Below, in pieces: positions 33,360-44,999 of a stretch of 64,000 nt of DNA. Source of the DNA: Erpetoichthys calabaricus (Eukaryota; Chordata; Cladistia; Polypteriformes; Polypteridae); NCBI RefSeq assembly GCF_900747795.2, contig NC_041394.2:347447363-347511362 (forward strand). Direction: 5' to 3'. Positions within the stretch are counted from its first letter, which is position 1. Every line of letters starts with the position of its first letter. The notes under the pieces were generated by a model. The model saw only the letters and a program-made list of their open reading frames with translations, was not told the DNA's origin and searched no databases. The position numbers were made by a program, and so were the translations under genes.

Positions 33360-33442
33360 ATAGCAGTGCCACTCGCAATATGGCAGCGACGTTGACGTAC
33401 GATGCTGCTGGTCATGCTGCATCTAGTAATTCTATGTCTATG
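33360..33442 (-). repeat. Right terminal inverted repeat of the P-like element
   Basis: Reverse-complement partner of 31,039-31,140. Confidence 0.7.
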
Positions 33443-33450
33443 GTTCTGCG

Positions 33451-33485
33451 TGTGAACTATATTGGTTGTTCATGTGATTTTCAGC
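33451..33485. repeat. 22-bp minisatellite, right part
   Basis: Completes the unit cut by the P-like element (ATAGCG-GTTCTGCG-TGTGAACT is 22 bp across the join) and adds ATATTGGTTGTTCATGTGAT. Confidence 0.8.
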
Positions 33486-34930
33486 GGAAATGGGAGGGGC
33501 AAGAAACAGGAACTCAGGGCCTGTAGAGTCATGGAGCGTGAAGAGAAGCTGACAGGAGACAGATCTGGGTTTAAACGGAGCAGTATTTTTTTCGGCACAA
33601 TAGGTTTGCGATTGGACTTGCTGGTAATTACTATTTAAAGAATCTGCCATTGAGTCTATAATAAAGACAATCCTGAAGTTAAGTACGTATTTGGTTGTCG
33701 TTTTATTCGCTTCCAACTACATGCTCACTTGCCACCCGTGACTGTACTTTTTGCACACAGCTTTTGCAAACTAGTTACTTATTCTAAAGGCAAAATATTC
33801 TACATTTATGACTGACACCTTTATCCAGCATAACATTTAGTTACTACTGGTTACATTACTTATGTCCAGCAATCCCGAAACCACTCACAGACAGGTGAAG
33901 TGACATGCTCATGGTCACACAGTGTCACTATCAGGACTTTAATCGACAAATGCTGGGTTTAGAGGACAAAGCCCTAACCACAATATCCCAATGCTTGCAC
34001 ATCTACAACAAGTATATTATATGACATAATATAAACTTTTCCAGGACAGATTCGTTTGTTAAAGTTGAGTTTAATATTTTCAACCCGTTCAAGTCCTAAA
34101 TCTGGAATGTTGATTCTTTGAAATAATGTATCAGTTTGCCGATTAATGTACACGTTGTGGACATTCTTTTCAAATGTTTATTATGGGAACTACATGTTTT
34201 ACGTGAATTTCAATGACTTTTATAGCACCACTGTGAGTGTGGGACATGACTGACTGGTGTGTTATTAAATGACAAGATGAAGGGGAAGCCCAGCTCAACA
34301 AATAACAGCATGTGAGGCAGAACAATCAACGTTACTCGTTTTGCTACGAAACAAAGGAGACAGAAGACAGACGCTGAATGCTGGGGGCATGAAAGGCCGA
34401 GTGTTCAACCTGCTGACGGATAAATTGGGAGAAAATGAGAGAATTAAGGAACATTATGACCGTTAGGTGGCAGAGTTTAGCTTTACACTCCAGAGGTCCC
34501 ACATTTGATGGAATTCCTGCAGTTCTTTAGGGTGGAAACTTTCTATGAAACCGAAAGTATTTTTCAGAAGAAAAGCACGCCTTTCATTTATTGCAGTCTC
34601 TTTGGCTAACGGATTTATGAAGTTTCCTTACTTCTTCTTCTTCTTTTTTTATTTTATTTTTGCCATTTGAATATCCCATGGCGTCTACTGCAGCCTGTTG
34701 AATATTCGGCCAATCGAGGTAAAACACTTTTTTTTCTTTGACGAAGTTGTGGGGTGCGGACCCGTTATGAATGGTCTTAAAGTGGATTCTTACTGATGGG
34801 CCGGAGAGTCTGTGTATTGCTTTGGTCAGTTTATCGTTCTACATTTCCATTTCGTCACTTGTCTGACACCTTTATTAGATTAGATTAGATATGAGTTATT
34901 TCTCCCATGGGGGAATTCAGAGACCGCTTA
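33486..34930. other. No gene recognised
   Basis: Frames are short. AATAAAG near 33,659 followed by a T-rich stretch is a possible polyadenylation signal on the plus strand, but no gene can be tied to it. Confidence 0.4.
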
Positions 34931-34933
34931 CAA

Positions 34934-35277
34934 TATCCATCCATCCATCCATTTTTCAACCCACTGAATCCGAACACAGGGCCACGGGGGTCCACTGGAG
35001 CCGATCCCAGCCAACACAGGGCACAAGGCAGGAACCAATCTCGTGCAGCGTGCCAACCCACCGCAGGACACACACAAACACACCCACTCACCAAGCACAC
35101 ACTAGGGCCAATTTAGAATCGCCAATCCACCTAACCTGCATGTCTTTGGACTGTGGGAGGAAACCCATGCAGACACGGGGAGAACATGCAAACTCCACGC
35201 AGGGAGGACCCAAGAAGCGAACACGGGTCTCCTAACTGCGAGGCAGCAGCGTTACCACTGCGCCACCGTGCTGCCCA
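34934..35277 (-). mobile_element. tRNA-derived SINE
   Basis: Same family and orientation as 16,846-17,210, with tail (CCAT)n at the left and head GGCAGCACGGTGGCGCAGT on the minus strand at the right. An 8-bp duplication GCTTACAA lies at 34,926-34,933 and 35,278-35,285. It lacks about 15 bp present in the reference copy. Confidence 0.95.
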
Positions 35278-35289
35278 GCTTACAACATT

Positions 35290-36190
35290 TATGATATAAT
35301 ATGTTACGTTTCGTGTTTTTTTTTTTTTTAAACCCCTTTTGGAGCATAGGCAGGTAAAGCGACCCGCTCAAGGTCCACCATTGTCAATGGATACATTTGC
35401 ACCCACAGCCTCAGGGTTTTTAATACAAAGCCGTCGCACCTCTGCCACGCTGCCTGTCTGCTCCTCTGTTTGGGGCTCCACAGTTGTGCCCTGTGAAGTG
35501 TTATTCTGTGCTGTACATGTCGACATAGCCATGTGTCCCTTCTTTTTTTATTCAGGTGAGACTCGTCAAACTTGGCACACTGACAGGTACTCCACCCTGC
35601 ACTGGACCAACTGTGGTGGTCACGTGAACCAGAGGTGAGTAAATCCCACCATGTCACCTTTTATGTATATGAAATGCATGTCTGTTAAAGTAAAAAATAG
35701 CATTACTTAAGCAAAAGGTATTTTTACAGATGAAAACGACAGATGTTTCTTTGTAGTTCATCGGAGTCCATCAGGTCCTAATGTGCCTCACATATGATGC
35801 TAAAAGTCAAGTCCGATTCTGGGCACTGGTGTTAACAGCCTGGATATCCTTGATATTTCATGGTTTCTTCACACATTGACAGAAAATAAAGCCTATTCTA
35901 CCTTTAAAAGAAAATAAACAAATAAAAATCCCAATTAAGAGCCCATTGACATTATAGTATATGCTCCAGTGGAACTGACCATAAAGACCTCTTTTTCACA
36001 CTTAACCCCTTGTAAGTGAACCCTTGAGCACACTCTACACGGCCTCTCTTCACTCTTACCCTTTGACTAGTACTCTCTGAACAGCTGGGCATTTATTCTG
36101 CCAGTGGCGTTTCTGGTGATGCATTTTTTAATTCAAGTTTTTAATACCTGTATGCTATAAAAGTGCTTTACATCAGTGATTTCTTAAGAT
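35290..36190. other. No gene recognised
   Basis: A T run at about 35,318 and frames of up to 109 codons on both strands over the same bases, without motifs. Confidence 0.4.
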
Positions 36191-36505
36191 ATTTATACAT
36201 TGCCCCCCAAAATGTTTGTGACAAAGATCTGTTTTTCCTTGGTTTCCCTCCTCTGCTCCACAGTTTACAATTCAGAATCAAACAATTCTGACATTGTGAT
36301 TAAAGTGCTCACTGCAGACTTTCAATTAAGAGATTTGCAGACATTTCCATGACACTTTCTCTCCATGGTCCCCCCAATTCATGGCACCGTAATATATGGG
36401 ACAATTGGCATCCCAGGTGTTTGATTCATCAGATGGGTTTCATGGCTTCCTAAGATACCTTGGCTCGCTTCTACCCTTTGGAGTCTGTAGTTGTCATTGT
36501 TCAAC

Positions 36506-37530
36506 ATGAGGATAAGAGCTGTGCCAATGAAAGTCAAAGAAGCCATCATGAGGCTGAAAAACAAGAATCAAACCATTGGAGACATCAGTGAAATCTTAGA
36601 ATGACCTCGATCAACTCTCTGGGATATCATGAAGAAGAAGGAACACACACACTGGTGGGTTCAGGAATCACAAAGGAACTGGTAAGCCAAGGAAAGAACT
36701 CCACGGCTGCTGATGGAAGAATCCTCACTATGGTAGAGAAAAGCCCCAAAGGCCTGTGCAACAGATCAGAAACAGTCTTCAGGGGGAGATGTGTGTGTGT
36801 GTGTGTGTCAGACACGACTATCAGCAGTCAGGAACAGAAACGCAGAGGACACACTGTAAGATGCAAACCATTAGTTAGCCTCTAAAACAGGACGGTCAGA
36901 TTACAAATTTGTGAAAAAGGACTTTAGACCCTGCAGAATTCTTGGGGAAAAGGTCTTGTGGGCAGATGAGACAAAGATGAACCTCATTAGAGTGATGGCA
37001 AAAGTGTGGAGACGACAAGGAACTGCCCAAGATCCAATGCAGACCACCTCATCTGTTTAAACAAGTTGCTTGGGGGTATTATGACTTGGGCATGTATGGC
37101 TGCCACAGGTCCTGGCACACTTGTCTTCATGGATGATGGAACTGCTGACGGCAGTGGCACAATGAATTCTGAAGTGGTTAGAAACATCTGATATGCTGAA
37201 GTTCCAGTAAATGCCTTCAAACTCAATGGACAATGCTTCATACTACAACAAGATAATGATCCCAACATACTGCTGAGGTAATATGGGGGTTTATCAAAGT
37301 TAAAAAGTGGAATATTCATGAATGGCCAAGCCAGTCACCCAATTTAAATCCGACTGAGCAGGACTTCCTTATGGTGAAGAGAAAACTTAAGGGGACAAAC
37401 CGCCAAATCACGAGCAGCTGAAGATGGCTGCATGAGAGGCTTGGCAGAGCATCACCAGAGAAGAGCCTCAGCGACTGGTGATGTCTATGAATCTCAGACT
37501 TCAAGCAGTCATTACATATGAGGGATAGGT
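36506..37530 (+). pseudogene. Tc1-like transposase relic
   Basis: Starts MRIRAVPMKVKEAIMR and KNQTIGDISEILE. Later parts include VLWADETKMNLI (first catalytic Asp region), YYNKIMIPTYC (decayed QQDNDPKHT) and EWPSQSP-like and NLSDEQ-like remnants near 37,330-37,360. The reading changes frame many times, so no protein is possible. It is recognised from memory of a widespread vertebrate Tc1 family. Confidence 0.8.
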
Positions 37531-37710
37531 GACAAAGTCCTGAATATGACAACGGCTTTAATAGATCTGCCATTGCTGTGCCCCAGATGGTGTGGTGACC
37601 TCTAATGATGGTCTATTTTTTTAAAATGTGTTCTCATTTCTACATGGTGAAAGTAAAATGTATGCCAATACTCTTAAATTAAGGTCTGCAGTGTGCACTT
37701 TAATCACCAG

Positions 37711-39980
37711 GGGCCTCATGTATAAACGGTGCGTACGCACAGAAATGTTGCGTATGAACCTTTCCACGCTCAAATCACGATGTATAAAACCTAAACTTGG
37801 CGTAGAGCCACGCACATTTCCACGGTAACTCATTCCTTGGCGTACGCAATTTCTCCGCTCGGTTTTGCAGACTGGTGGCACCCAGCGTCAAAGCAGTGCT
37901 ACTGTTCCTGTGTGGTTACTCTTTCTTAGATCCACATCCACGGCGGCGGCTTTGTCAAATACACTGAAATTAACCGCATATCGTTCATAAATTTAATGCA
38001 TCTGATTGTAATTAACCTGTAACAATATAATGGTCCACAGAATGGTCAAACTACTGTTCCTGTGTGCTCATCCTTTCTTTCTTAGCTCCACATTCCTGAT
38101 GCGGCTTTATAAATACACTGAAATTAACTGCATATTGTTTATTAGTGTAATGCATCTGATTGTAATTAACCTGTAGCAATATAATGGGCCAGGGAATAGC
38201 CATAGTATTCCAAATACCATAACTGCTTTAGCGTTGTTACGCTCACTGCATCTTGTTCTTCTTTTTGCTGTTCCCGTTAAGGGTTGCCACTGCGGATCAT
38301 CTTTTTCCATATTACTCTCACTGCACCACTCGGAGTATTTATATCACTGTATCTGAGTGTGAATCACAGCAGCAGATGATCGGAAAGAGAATTATCGGTA
38401 TATAGTTTCAAGTACACACTACCTCAACCACGGCAAAAAGCGTCAAAGCCTTTCCTGTAAGGACCTCGCGTTTCAGAAAACAGTTTCATCCCAAGAACTA
38501 TAAACGCACTCAATCAGTCCATCAAGTGCTCCTTGTAGAACTGTTTGTACTTATAAGTACAATCACCTCACTGTAAACTTACACTACAGTTATAATATTG
38601 CACAACCTGCGCTACTTTATAAAGCGCGTATGATGACAATATCATTTTTAAGATGAAATGCAGCAAAATATGTTGCTTACAGTATACAGATAAAACTTTT
38701 ACGTCATTTAAATAATCTGTATTGTTAATAAATAAACATGTGAGGACACGGTGCCGCAGCGTATAGCTGGTTCAAGGATAGCTCCTGCCTTGCGCTGTAT
38801 TCTTGCTGGTGCTGACGCGACACTGGAAGGATAGACGAATAGAATAATTAAACATGTACTACGAAGATATTTCAATGTTCCTTAAAAGTTTTGAAGAATC
38901 GGCGTTCTAAGCTTACAAATGGCTTAACGTCTATTACAGAGCTGATTGTGTGGCGATTGGAGAAAGAAAAGTATGGACAGGAATTGGAGGTTTGAAAGAG
39001 ACAGTACTTCTGTAATAAATTATTTCATCGAAGGTTGCACATGGTGCAGCAAGCCTCTTGCGTGAGATATGAACAATCACTGCGTCACCGTGTTCCCATG
39101 TTTAATAACATGCTTTCATTCCTATCATCATGAAAATGATATCACGTATACATCTCAGTATTTTAATTATTCAGAGAGCTGTAATATGTCGAATGTAATG
39201 CATTCTGTGCCCTGTCGGAGAAAGAGAAAGAACGGAAGCACGTAGTGATTCAGACACATAAAGCACATAGAAGATCAAACACAGAAAAAAGCATTTAACA
39301 TGCTACTTGAGAAACTAGTAAAATAAACGATTTTAAGATGAAATTTATGATGTTCTACTTTAATGGCAAAATAAACAACGTGATTAAAGTGGAAATTTCG
39401 AGATTAAAGTTGACATTTCATGCTTTTTTCCCACTGTGTGCCTATTTGTTTTGTCTGTACCCTAATACGCTTTCATATGACACTCAGACGGTGGGCTACG
39501 ACTCGCCTTTTCACAGCGACTTTGATATGTGATTTCTTTTTTATTTCGGGCACTGTGCGACTTTGTGAAGTTGAGCCTTCGAGTTTCTCCGACACTCTGT
39601 CACTCGATCAGCTTCTTTTGTTGATTATACCACTGTTTAAAACCAACAAATAGTACGTTTTCCTTTGCCTCCACTTGGTATTCGCTGAAATTCTTATATT
39701 TTCTCCCGTGCTTTTCCCATTGTCTTTTCACAGAAGGCTATTTATATTGATTTGCATATTCAAAGAGGCGTAATTCTGGGAGGAGTTGGGGCGGGACAGA
39801 AGGCGCGTGCACGTGCGTTACTTTTCACGCAAATCGGGATTTATGTAGTAGAAGAACGTGAAAGTATGCGTGCGCACAGATTCCTGCATCTGGATTTTTC
39901 TGTGCGTACGCACAATCCCGCTTTTGTGCTTACGCCATGTTATAGTGTGAGTTCTACGCACGGCGTTATACATGAGGCCC
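37711..39980. mobile_element. PIF/Harbinger-type transposon, apparently non-autonomous
   Basis: Ends are GGGCCTCATGTATAA, inverted at the two termini, followed by related GCGTACGCACAGAAA blocks. The 3-bp duplication is CAG (37,708-37,710 and 39,981-39,983). The reconstructed target reads CACCAGGTCT, which agrees with the CWG-centred preference I recall for zebrafish Harbinger elements. No transposase or Myb-like frame was found in the 2.27 kb, so it is probably mobilised in trans. It inserted into the right terminal repeat of a Tc1-like relic and is therefore younger than that element. Confidence 0.85.
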
Positions 39981-40259
39981 CAGGTCTGAATTGTGTGATT
40001 TGTAATTTTAAACTGAGGAAACAAGAAAAAAGTGCGTCTTTGTCCTAAACATTATGGAGGGCACTGCATTTAATGTCGTGAGCATAAAATTACAAAGTTC
40101 TGACATATTCATTGTATGAGCTTTAAAGTGTTGACTCTCCATTAGTCCCAGCTTAAACAGCACACTTCCTTTAATATTTCCCCATTCTTTTAAACTGTAT
40201 GTTTGTCTAAAACTGCATTTACACAAAAAGTATCTTTTGATTGAAAATGTGATCTTAGA

Positions 40260-40383
40260 GTGGGCTGGCGCCCTGCCCGGGGTTTGTTCCCTGCCTTGCG
40301 CCCTGTGTTGGCTGGGATTGGCTCCAGCAGACCCCCCGTGACCCTGTAGTTAGGATATAGCGGGTTGGATAATGGATGGATGG
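40260..40383 (+). mobile_element. 5'-truncated SINE (tail part only)
   Basis: Contains GGCTGGGATTGGCTCCAGCA and ends AATGGATGGATGG. A 13-bp duplication ATGTGATCTTAGA lies at 40,247-40,259 and 40,384-40,396, so it integrated in this shortened form. Confidence 0.95.
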
Positions 40384-40396
40384 ATGTGATCTTAGA

Positions 40397-40812
40397 ATGG
40401 CCACATTGTGTACGGGAGGGAGGCTCTGCTAGAAACTGTTAACTCCAATTGTGTTAATCTGTACATCCGTTGATTGAGCTAGCACTCTGGGAAGGGCAAG
40501 GAAACCGCAGTTTTGGAACTAAGGAAAACAAGATGCTCTTCTTTTTTTCCTCAATAATTGTGAATAACAACTGTGTCTAAGAAAATATTCACAAATAACA
40601 ATAACACTGATGGGCCAGTTAACTGCACAAAGAAATTAATTTCATAAACACACTGATCAAGGAAGACCCAAGTTGAGGCATTAAAATACAAAATGTCCAC
40701 TCTAAAGAAAAAAATATTTATATTTCTGTTTATATTTATATTTTATTTATATATCTGTATATTTTTTTTTTTTTTTTTTTTTACTGTATAATCCAATGTC
40801 TGTATATTTTCA
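40397..40812. other. No gene recognised; poly-T run
   Basis: A T tract of about 23 bases at 40,760. No motif. Confidence 0.5.
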
Positions 40813-41290
40813 CGAGAAAACTACTTACTGTAACAGATTTAGATCATTTTTTTTTTCCTATAATTTGCTTAAACATTCCGGTTGATTTTTGTGACCTCTC
40901 TCATCGCGCCAAGCATCATAGTTTGCTAGCGGTATCAATTTATTTGCTTATCCGAGAGAGACTGAGTGGCCCGTGGGGAGGGGGGCAGGGCCATCCTCAC
41001 TCACACGCCAGACTCTGGGCGTTCCTTACTTCCGCTAAGCTAGCGAACGAGAGAACTACTTAACGGATTTAGATCGGGTTTTTTTTTTTTTATACTATAA
41101 TTTGCTTGAACATTCTGGTGTATTTTGCGACTTCTCTTATTGCTCAACATTTCATAGTTCGCTAGCAGCAGCGAATAATTAGCGCTAACCATAGAGAGAA
41201 GCGGCAGGCCCAGGGAAGGCGGAGGCAGGACATCAGAAGTAGGGAGCTGGATAGAGTAGACCCCCATCCTCACTCACACGCCAGCCTCCG
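40813..41290. repeat. Diverged tandem duplication, about 233-bp unit
   Basis: GAGAAAACTACTTA then GATTTAGATCA at 40,816 recurs as GAGAGAACTACTTA then GATTTAGATCG at 41,049. Later shared parts are ATAATTTGCTT, CATAGTTYGCTAGC and CCATCCTCACTCACACGCCA. There are two units, differing by small insertions. Confidence 0.85.
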
Positions 41291-42087
41291 AATGAGTGGG
41301 TCTAACTGTCGCCATTTGTTGGAGGGTAACTTGCCTCTGGTTAGCTAGCAATACCTGTTTGTTCAGCAGACATTCTCATCTAGAGATTGTTAACGAGTAA
41401 CGTTTGACATTTTTTGAGAGAGAGAGAGAGGTTCACAGCTGCGTGTGTTTTAGAAGGTAGCTGCTCATTGGCAGAGATATCGCAACCACGTGCTCTTCAT
41501 CCCGCTTGGGGTATGCTCTCCAGTCATAGCTGAACAAGATCAGGGTGTACCCATAGCGATATGGTGAAAAAGCATAAAAGAAGCAGGCAGCAGTCACGAG
41601 TGTCAGACCATACTTCTGTTCTATTTTATTCTCATTTACCCAAAAATATATTAATGCTTCAATCTCTGCATAGATCAACATGACGATCAGTTAAACAATG
41701 GTGCATGTCAATTTCCTCTGCAGAACAACAGTGTAAACACATTTACTTTGGTTCAACAGTAGTATTTGTTGTCAGCTATCAAGAAGTACCTGATTAGAAA
41801 CCAATGTCCCCAGAACTGTTTTCAAAGGAAGCAGGCAGTTCTGTATCACCACATTCTTTGTGAATGAGATACTAATCAAAACAGTGTGATTAATCAAAGA
41901 AGGTGACTGTTTTGTAAATATTTGTGTCCTGTAGATAGTCATCAACAACAACCTATAGCAGAATTTTCCAGGAATTTTGCCTTTACTTTAAAACACTGGT
42001 TTAGAGTCCATTACACTAAGCAACACACAGAATTGTCACTTTCTTTAAAACACTGAATTATAGCCCATTACAGATACATACATTACG
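41291..42087. other. No gene recognised
   Basis: A short GA run at 41,415. Otherwise unremarkable AT-rich DNA. Confidence 0.4.
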
Positions 42088-42289
42088 TCTCTCTATTATA
42101 ATAAAAAAATCTTGGGAGATGAGACGTGACTTTTTCAAAGATACACTTTCACGTTCCGCGAGACGAGACTTTGTGCCAAGAGATTTAACCACGCTCGGGG
42201 CCGGAAATAAAAGCCAAAGAGTAGATGACAAAGTAGAACCTTGTAAAGAATTCAAAAACGTTGGCACGATACACATGCAGAACAGTCCG

Positions 42290-42414
42290 TCAGTCATTGT
42301 CCAACCCACTATATCCTAACACAGGGTCACAGGGGTTTGCTGGATCCAATCCCAGCCAGCACAGGGTGCAAGGCAGGAACAAACCCCGGGCAGGGTGGCA
42401 GCTCACCACAGGGA
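42290..42414 (-). mobile_element. Truncated SINE inside the Helitron
   Basis: On the minus strand it carries the 3' part of the SINE family (TGCTGGCTGGGATTGGATCC) and lacks the tRNA-like head. No target duplication is evident. Confidence 0.75.
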
Positions 42415-42459
42415 CATGCAGAGCAGGTTAGAGATAATGGCAGTACGAAAATTCGAAAG

Positions 42460-42495
<36 letters not shown>

Positions 42496-42709
42496 TAGTA
42501 AAGATTGCATTAGCGCAAACAAACAGAAATTATTACTCGGTGAAATAATGGAAAAGCGAAAAGAGATTGAATATATTGTTCGGAGTTAAACTTTAAGTCG
42601 GAGATTGTCTAATTCGTGTTGCCACCAGGGAAAAGTAGTGTTTCTTCCCATTGAAGGTGAAAGTTAAATCCAGCGAGAGAGAGAATTTCAAGCCCCACGA
42701 AGAGATTTG

Positions 42710-42961
42710 CCCCATGCAAAGGGATTTGAAAAAGTCCTGCCCACATCTAAAACATTTATGACGACGCACAAGGTTCAGTCATTTCTCATTTGTGTGAATG
42801 ATATTGTCATACACAGTTCGTGTAGAGAAAAAACGATATTCACTCACGGGCAGTTATACGTTGCGTTGTCTCGATGTAATTCCAAACACAGAATCAAAAT
42901 TCAGTGCAATATTGACATAAAGGAAAAAGCTAAAAGAGACAGAATTTATGGACATAGGTGA
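42710..42961 (+). pseudogene. Helitron helicase, C-terminal fragment
   Basis: Reads SFLICVNDIVIHSS, then FTHGQLYVALSRCNSKHRI, helicase motif VI. A short tail (DIKEKAKRDRIYG) precedes the stop at 42,959-42,961. Only the terminal 60 residues or so are left. Confidence 0.75.
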
Positions 42962-43489
42962 TATGACAGAAGTATGTAGATATTGTGCGGCCTTGAACTT
43001 TAAGTCGGAGGCTTGTAGATTGTCTAATTCATGTTAGCATCAGGGAAATGTAATGTTTCTTCCCAATGAAGAGGCCTATCCATGAGAATTAAAAGTTTTG
43101 TTGTTTGTGAGCAGCAGAGATGTGAACTGGCTGGCTCATAGCGCAGGCAGTGGGGTTGGTGAGCGAAGCAAGCAGGGGGCAAAGCCCCCTAGTATACAAT
43201 AAAAAAAATCACATTAAGAGTTCACAGAATTACCTTAGTAACAAGGATTTGAAGTAAGGAATATGTTTTAGCAACTTTACTGTTTACTGGTCTTGACATT
43301 CTTTTTATACTATGAAATGGGATTCTATATCACAAGTTAATAATCTGAAGTTTGCTTTTGTGTTTATGGCTTTATGAATATGATATTTACCCAAAAGACA
43401 AAGACGTTTTTAGGTGTTGTCCAAATCAGTCTCAAGTCTTTGAGTATCCAAAATAAATCCATTTTTTTCAGAAAATGTGTACAAATTTA

Positions 43490-44090
43490 TAGAAACAAAC
43501 AACCGAGCAGGAACCTTTGATCAAAATCCTTTTGAGAGGGCACAGCTATCAAAATAAATGATTGATAGTTTCATCTTCTTTTTTTGAAAAATGAACAAAA
43601 ATGAGACACATCATTACAAAACTTACTCTGTCATCTGTTACAAGGAAAATAAGAGTAAAGGATTTTAACATAAATTTCCTTGACTCTTTTGGGGAGAAGA
43701 ATCCACATACTAAAGTTTGATTTGGGGTATAAATGTTCCATTTAAGATAATCTCTTGAGATGCTATGATCCAAAATTATTTTTTTTTCTGATAAAGTAAT
43801 TATTACATTTCTTGTCCACAATATTAACATCACTGATTTTAAAGTCTTGGAGTTTAATTAGACAAAGTGCCATAACTCAAGTGGGCTTTGAACAGCTCTA
43901 TCTGGCAGGAATGCTCTTTGTCACCTTTACGTAATCTTTTAAAGAAACATTTGCCCCTGATAAAACTACAAAATCATCAAAAATGTAAAGATTTTCCTGC
44001 TCATTTAGAAGATAACAAACATAAAGACTGTTCTGGTCAGCCCACTCTATTATAAATTAAGATTTGTTCCCAGCCATTATGTTCTCTTTA
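43490..44090 (-). mobile_element. L1-Tx1-like LINE fragment
   Basis: A minus-strand frame at 43,549-43,833 reads WNIYTPNQTLVCGFFSPKES, then FVHFSKKEDETINHLFW, resembling the C-terminal zinc-binding region of Tx1-type LINE proteins (CSFC..EEETINHLFW). Further related text runs to about 44,090. Stops are frequent. The Helitron at 44,098 cuts it. Confidence 0.5.
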
Positions 44091-44097
44091 TTCCAGA

Positions 44098-44987
44098 CTA
44101 GCAACATACCCGCGCTTCGCAGCGGCGAAGTACTGCTTTAAAATTTTAAATAATAAACTGAGGGAAAATGTACCAATAATTATTTGTTAAGGATCTCTTT
44201 GTATACCACGTTGTCAGTTCGCCCCTCCGGTTGTAATATGACCAAGCTGTGCACTGAGCTTACTCTTGAGCATGCAACGTATAGTTGGCCATGTGAAAAG
44301 CAATCTTGCCTCAAATCAATGCCAACCTTTTGTAGGGTCTGTCCCTGAGACTTATTAATTGTCATTGTGAAGCAGAGCATTGCTGGAAATTGTAGGCGTT
44401 TGAATTGAAATGGGAGATCAGAGAGTATAACGGGGATGCGAGGAATAAAAACCTGAAGTCTCGTGCCATTACAAAGTTTCGGTGGCTGTAAGTTTCTCAG
44501 TAACATTATTGGTGCTTCAACCTTCAAAATTAGATTATGCTCAAGAGTGCCTGGAGGATTCAGAGTGTGGACTGAGCTGCAGGCTATGGACGTATATATG
44601 TACGTAAGTAGGATTCAGTTAGCGTTGGGAACCCGCGTACCAAATTTCTTGAAGATGGGCCCATTAAGTAACAAAGACCGTTGGAAAGTTCAATATGTCG
44701 GCCAACAGTGGTGTCATACCACCGAAATAAGTACGTACATCGGTTTCGGTTAGCGCAGGGAAGCCGCCTACCAAATTTTGTGAAGATGGGGCCATAAATA
44801 AAGTTTAACATGGCAGACGTTGTCGACCGTTATGACCGTTGCATGTAGAATTTCGAAATGCAACCTGCTTAACTTTTGTAAGTGAGCTGTAAGGAATGAG
44901 CCTGCCAAATTTCAGCCTTTTACCTACACGGGAAGTTGGAGAGTTAGTGATGAGTGAGTCAGTGAGGGCTTTGCCTTTTATTAGTAT
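44098..44987 (-). mobile_element. Non-autonomous Helitron, same family as 13,856-15,008
   Basis: On the minus strand it ends CTAG (44,098-44,101) with the hairpin CTTCGC-CGCT-GCGAAG. The 5' part matches the other copy (ACTAATAAAAGGCAAAGCCC) up to its first few bases. It lacks the SINE found in the other copy and so shows the pre-insertion site. Confidence 0.9.
44180..44527 (-). pseudogene. Helitron Pif1-like helicase, C-terminal domain
   Basis: A 115-residue open frame: APIMLLRNLQPPKLCNG, IPRIPVILSDLPFQFKRLQF, motif V TMTINKSQGQTLQ and motif VI HGQLYVACSRVSS, ending NVVYKEILNK. Relative to the copy at 14,256 it lacks about 30 residues after RLQV. It cannot act alone. Confidence 0.85.
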
Positions 44988-44999
44988 CTAGAGTTTGGC

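Larger units (their letters stand above)
31039..33442 (-). mobile_element. P-element-like DNA transposon with nested insertions
   Basis: Flanked by the 8-bp duplication GTTCTGCG (31,031-31,038 and 33,443-33,450). The ends are inverted: CATAGACATATATAG at the left and CATAGACATAGAATTAC on the minus strand at the right. They are followed by related text (ACGTCAGCG against ACGTTGACG; GCAATATGGCAG). The interior encodes a P/THAP9-like transposase C-terminus on the minus strand. An L2 LINE fragment and, inside that, a MITE are nested in it. The 8-bp duplication and CA ends fit P elements. Confidence 0.75.
36198..40066 (+). mobile_element. Decayed Tc1-like transposon with a Harbinger insertion in its right terminal repeat
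   Basis: Long inverted repeats: 36,198-36,330 (CATTGCCCCCCAAAATG, GACAAAGATCTG, GTGATTAAAGTGC) pair with 40,066 back to 39,984 and then, across the Harbinger element, 37,707 back to about 37,670 (CAGTGCCCTCCATAATG, GACAAAGACGC, GTGATTAAAGTGC). Between them lies a transposase relic on the plus strand. TA flanks the left end; the right flank has changed to CA. Many stops and shifts show long decay. Confidence 0.85.
42089..43192 (+). mobile_element. Helitron of a different family, non-autonomous
   Basis: The start near 42,089 is TCTCTATTATAATAAAAAAA. The end has the hairpin GGGGGC-AAA-GCCCCC and then CTAG (43,189-43,192) before T. It carries the last part of a helicase and a truncated SINE. Ends and hairpin differ from those of 13,856-15,008, so it is a separate family. 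Confidence 0.85.
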
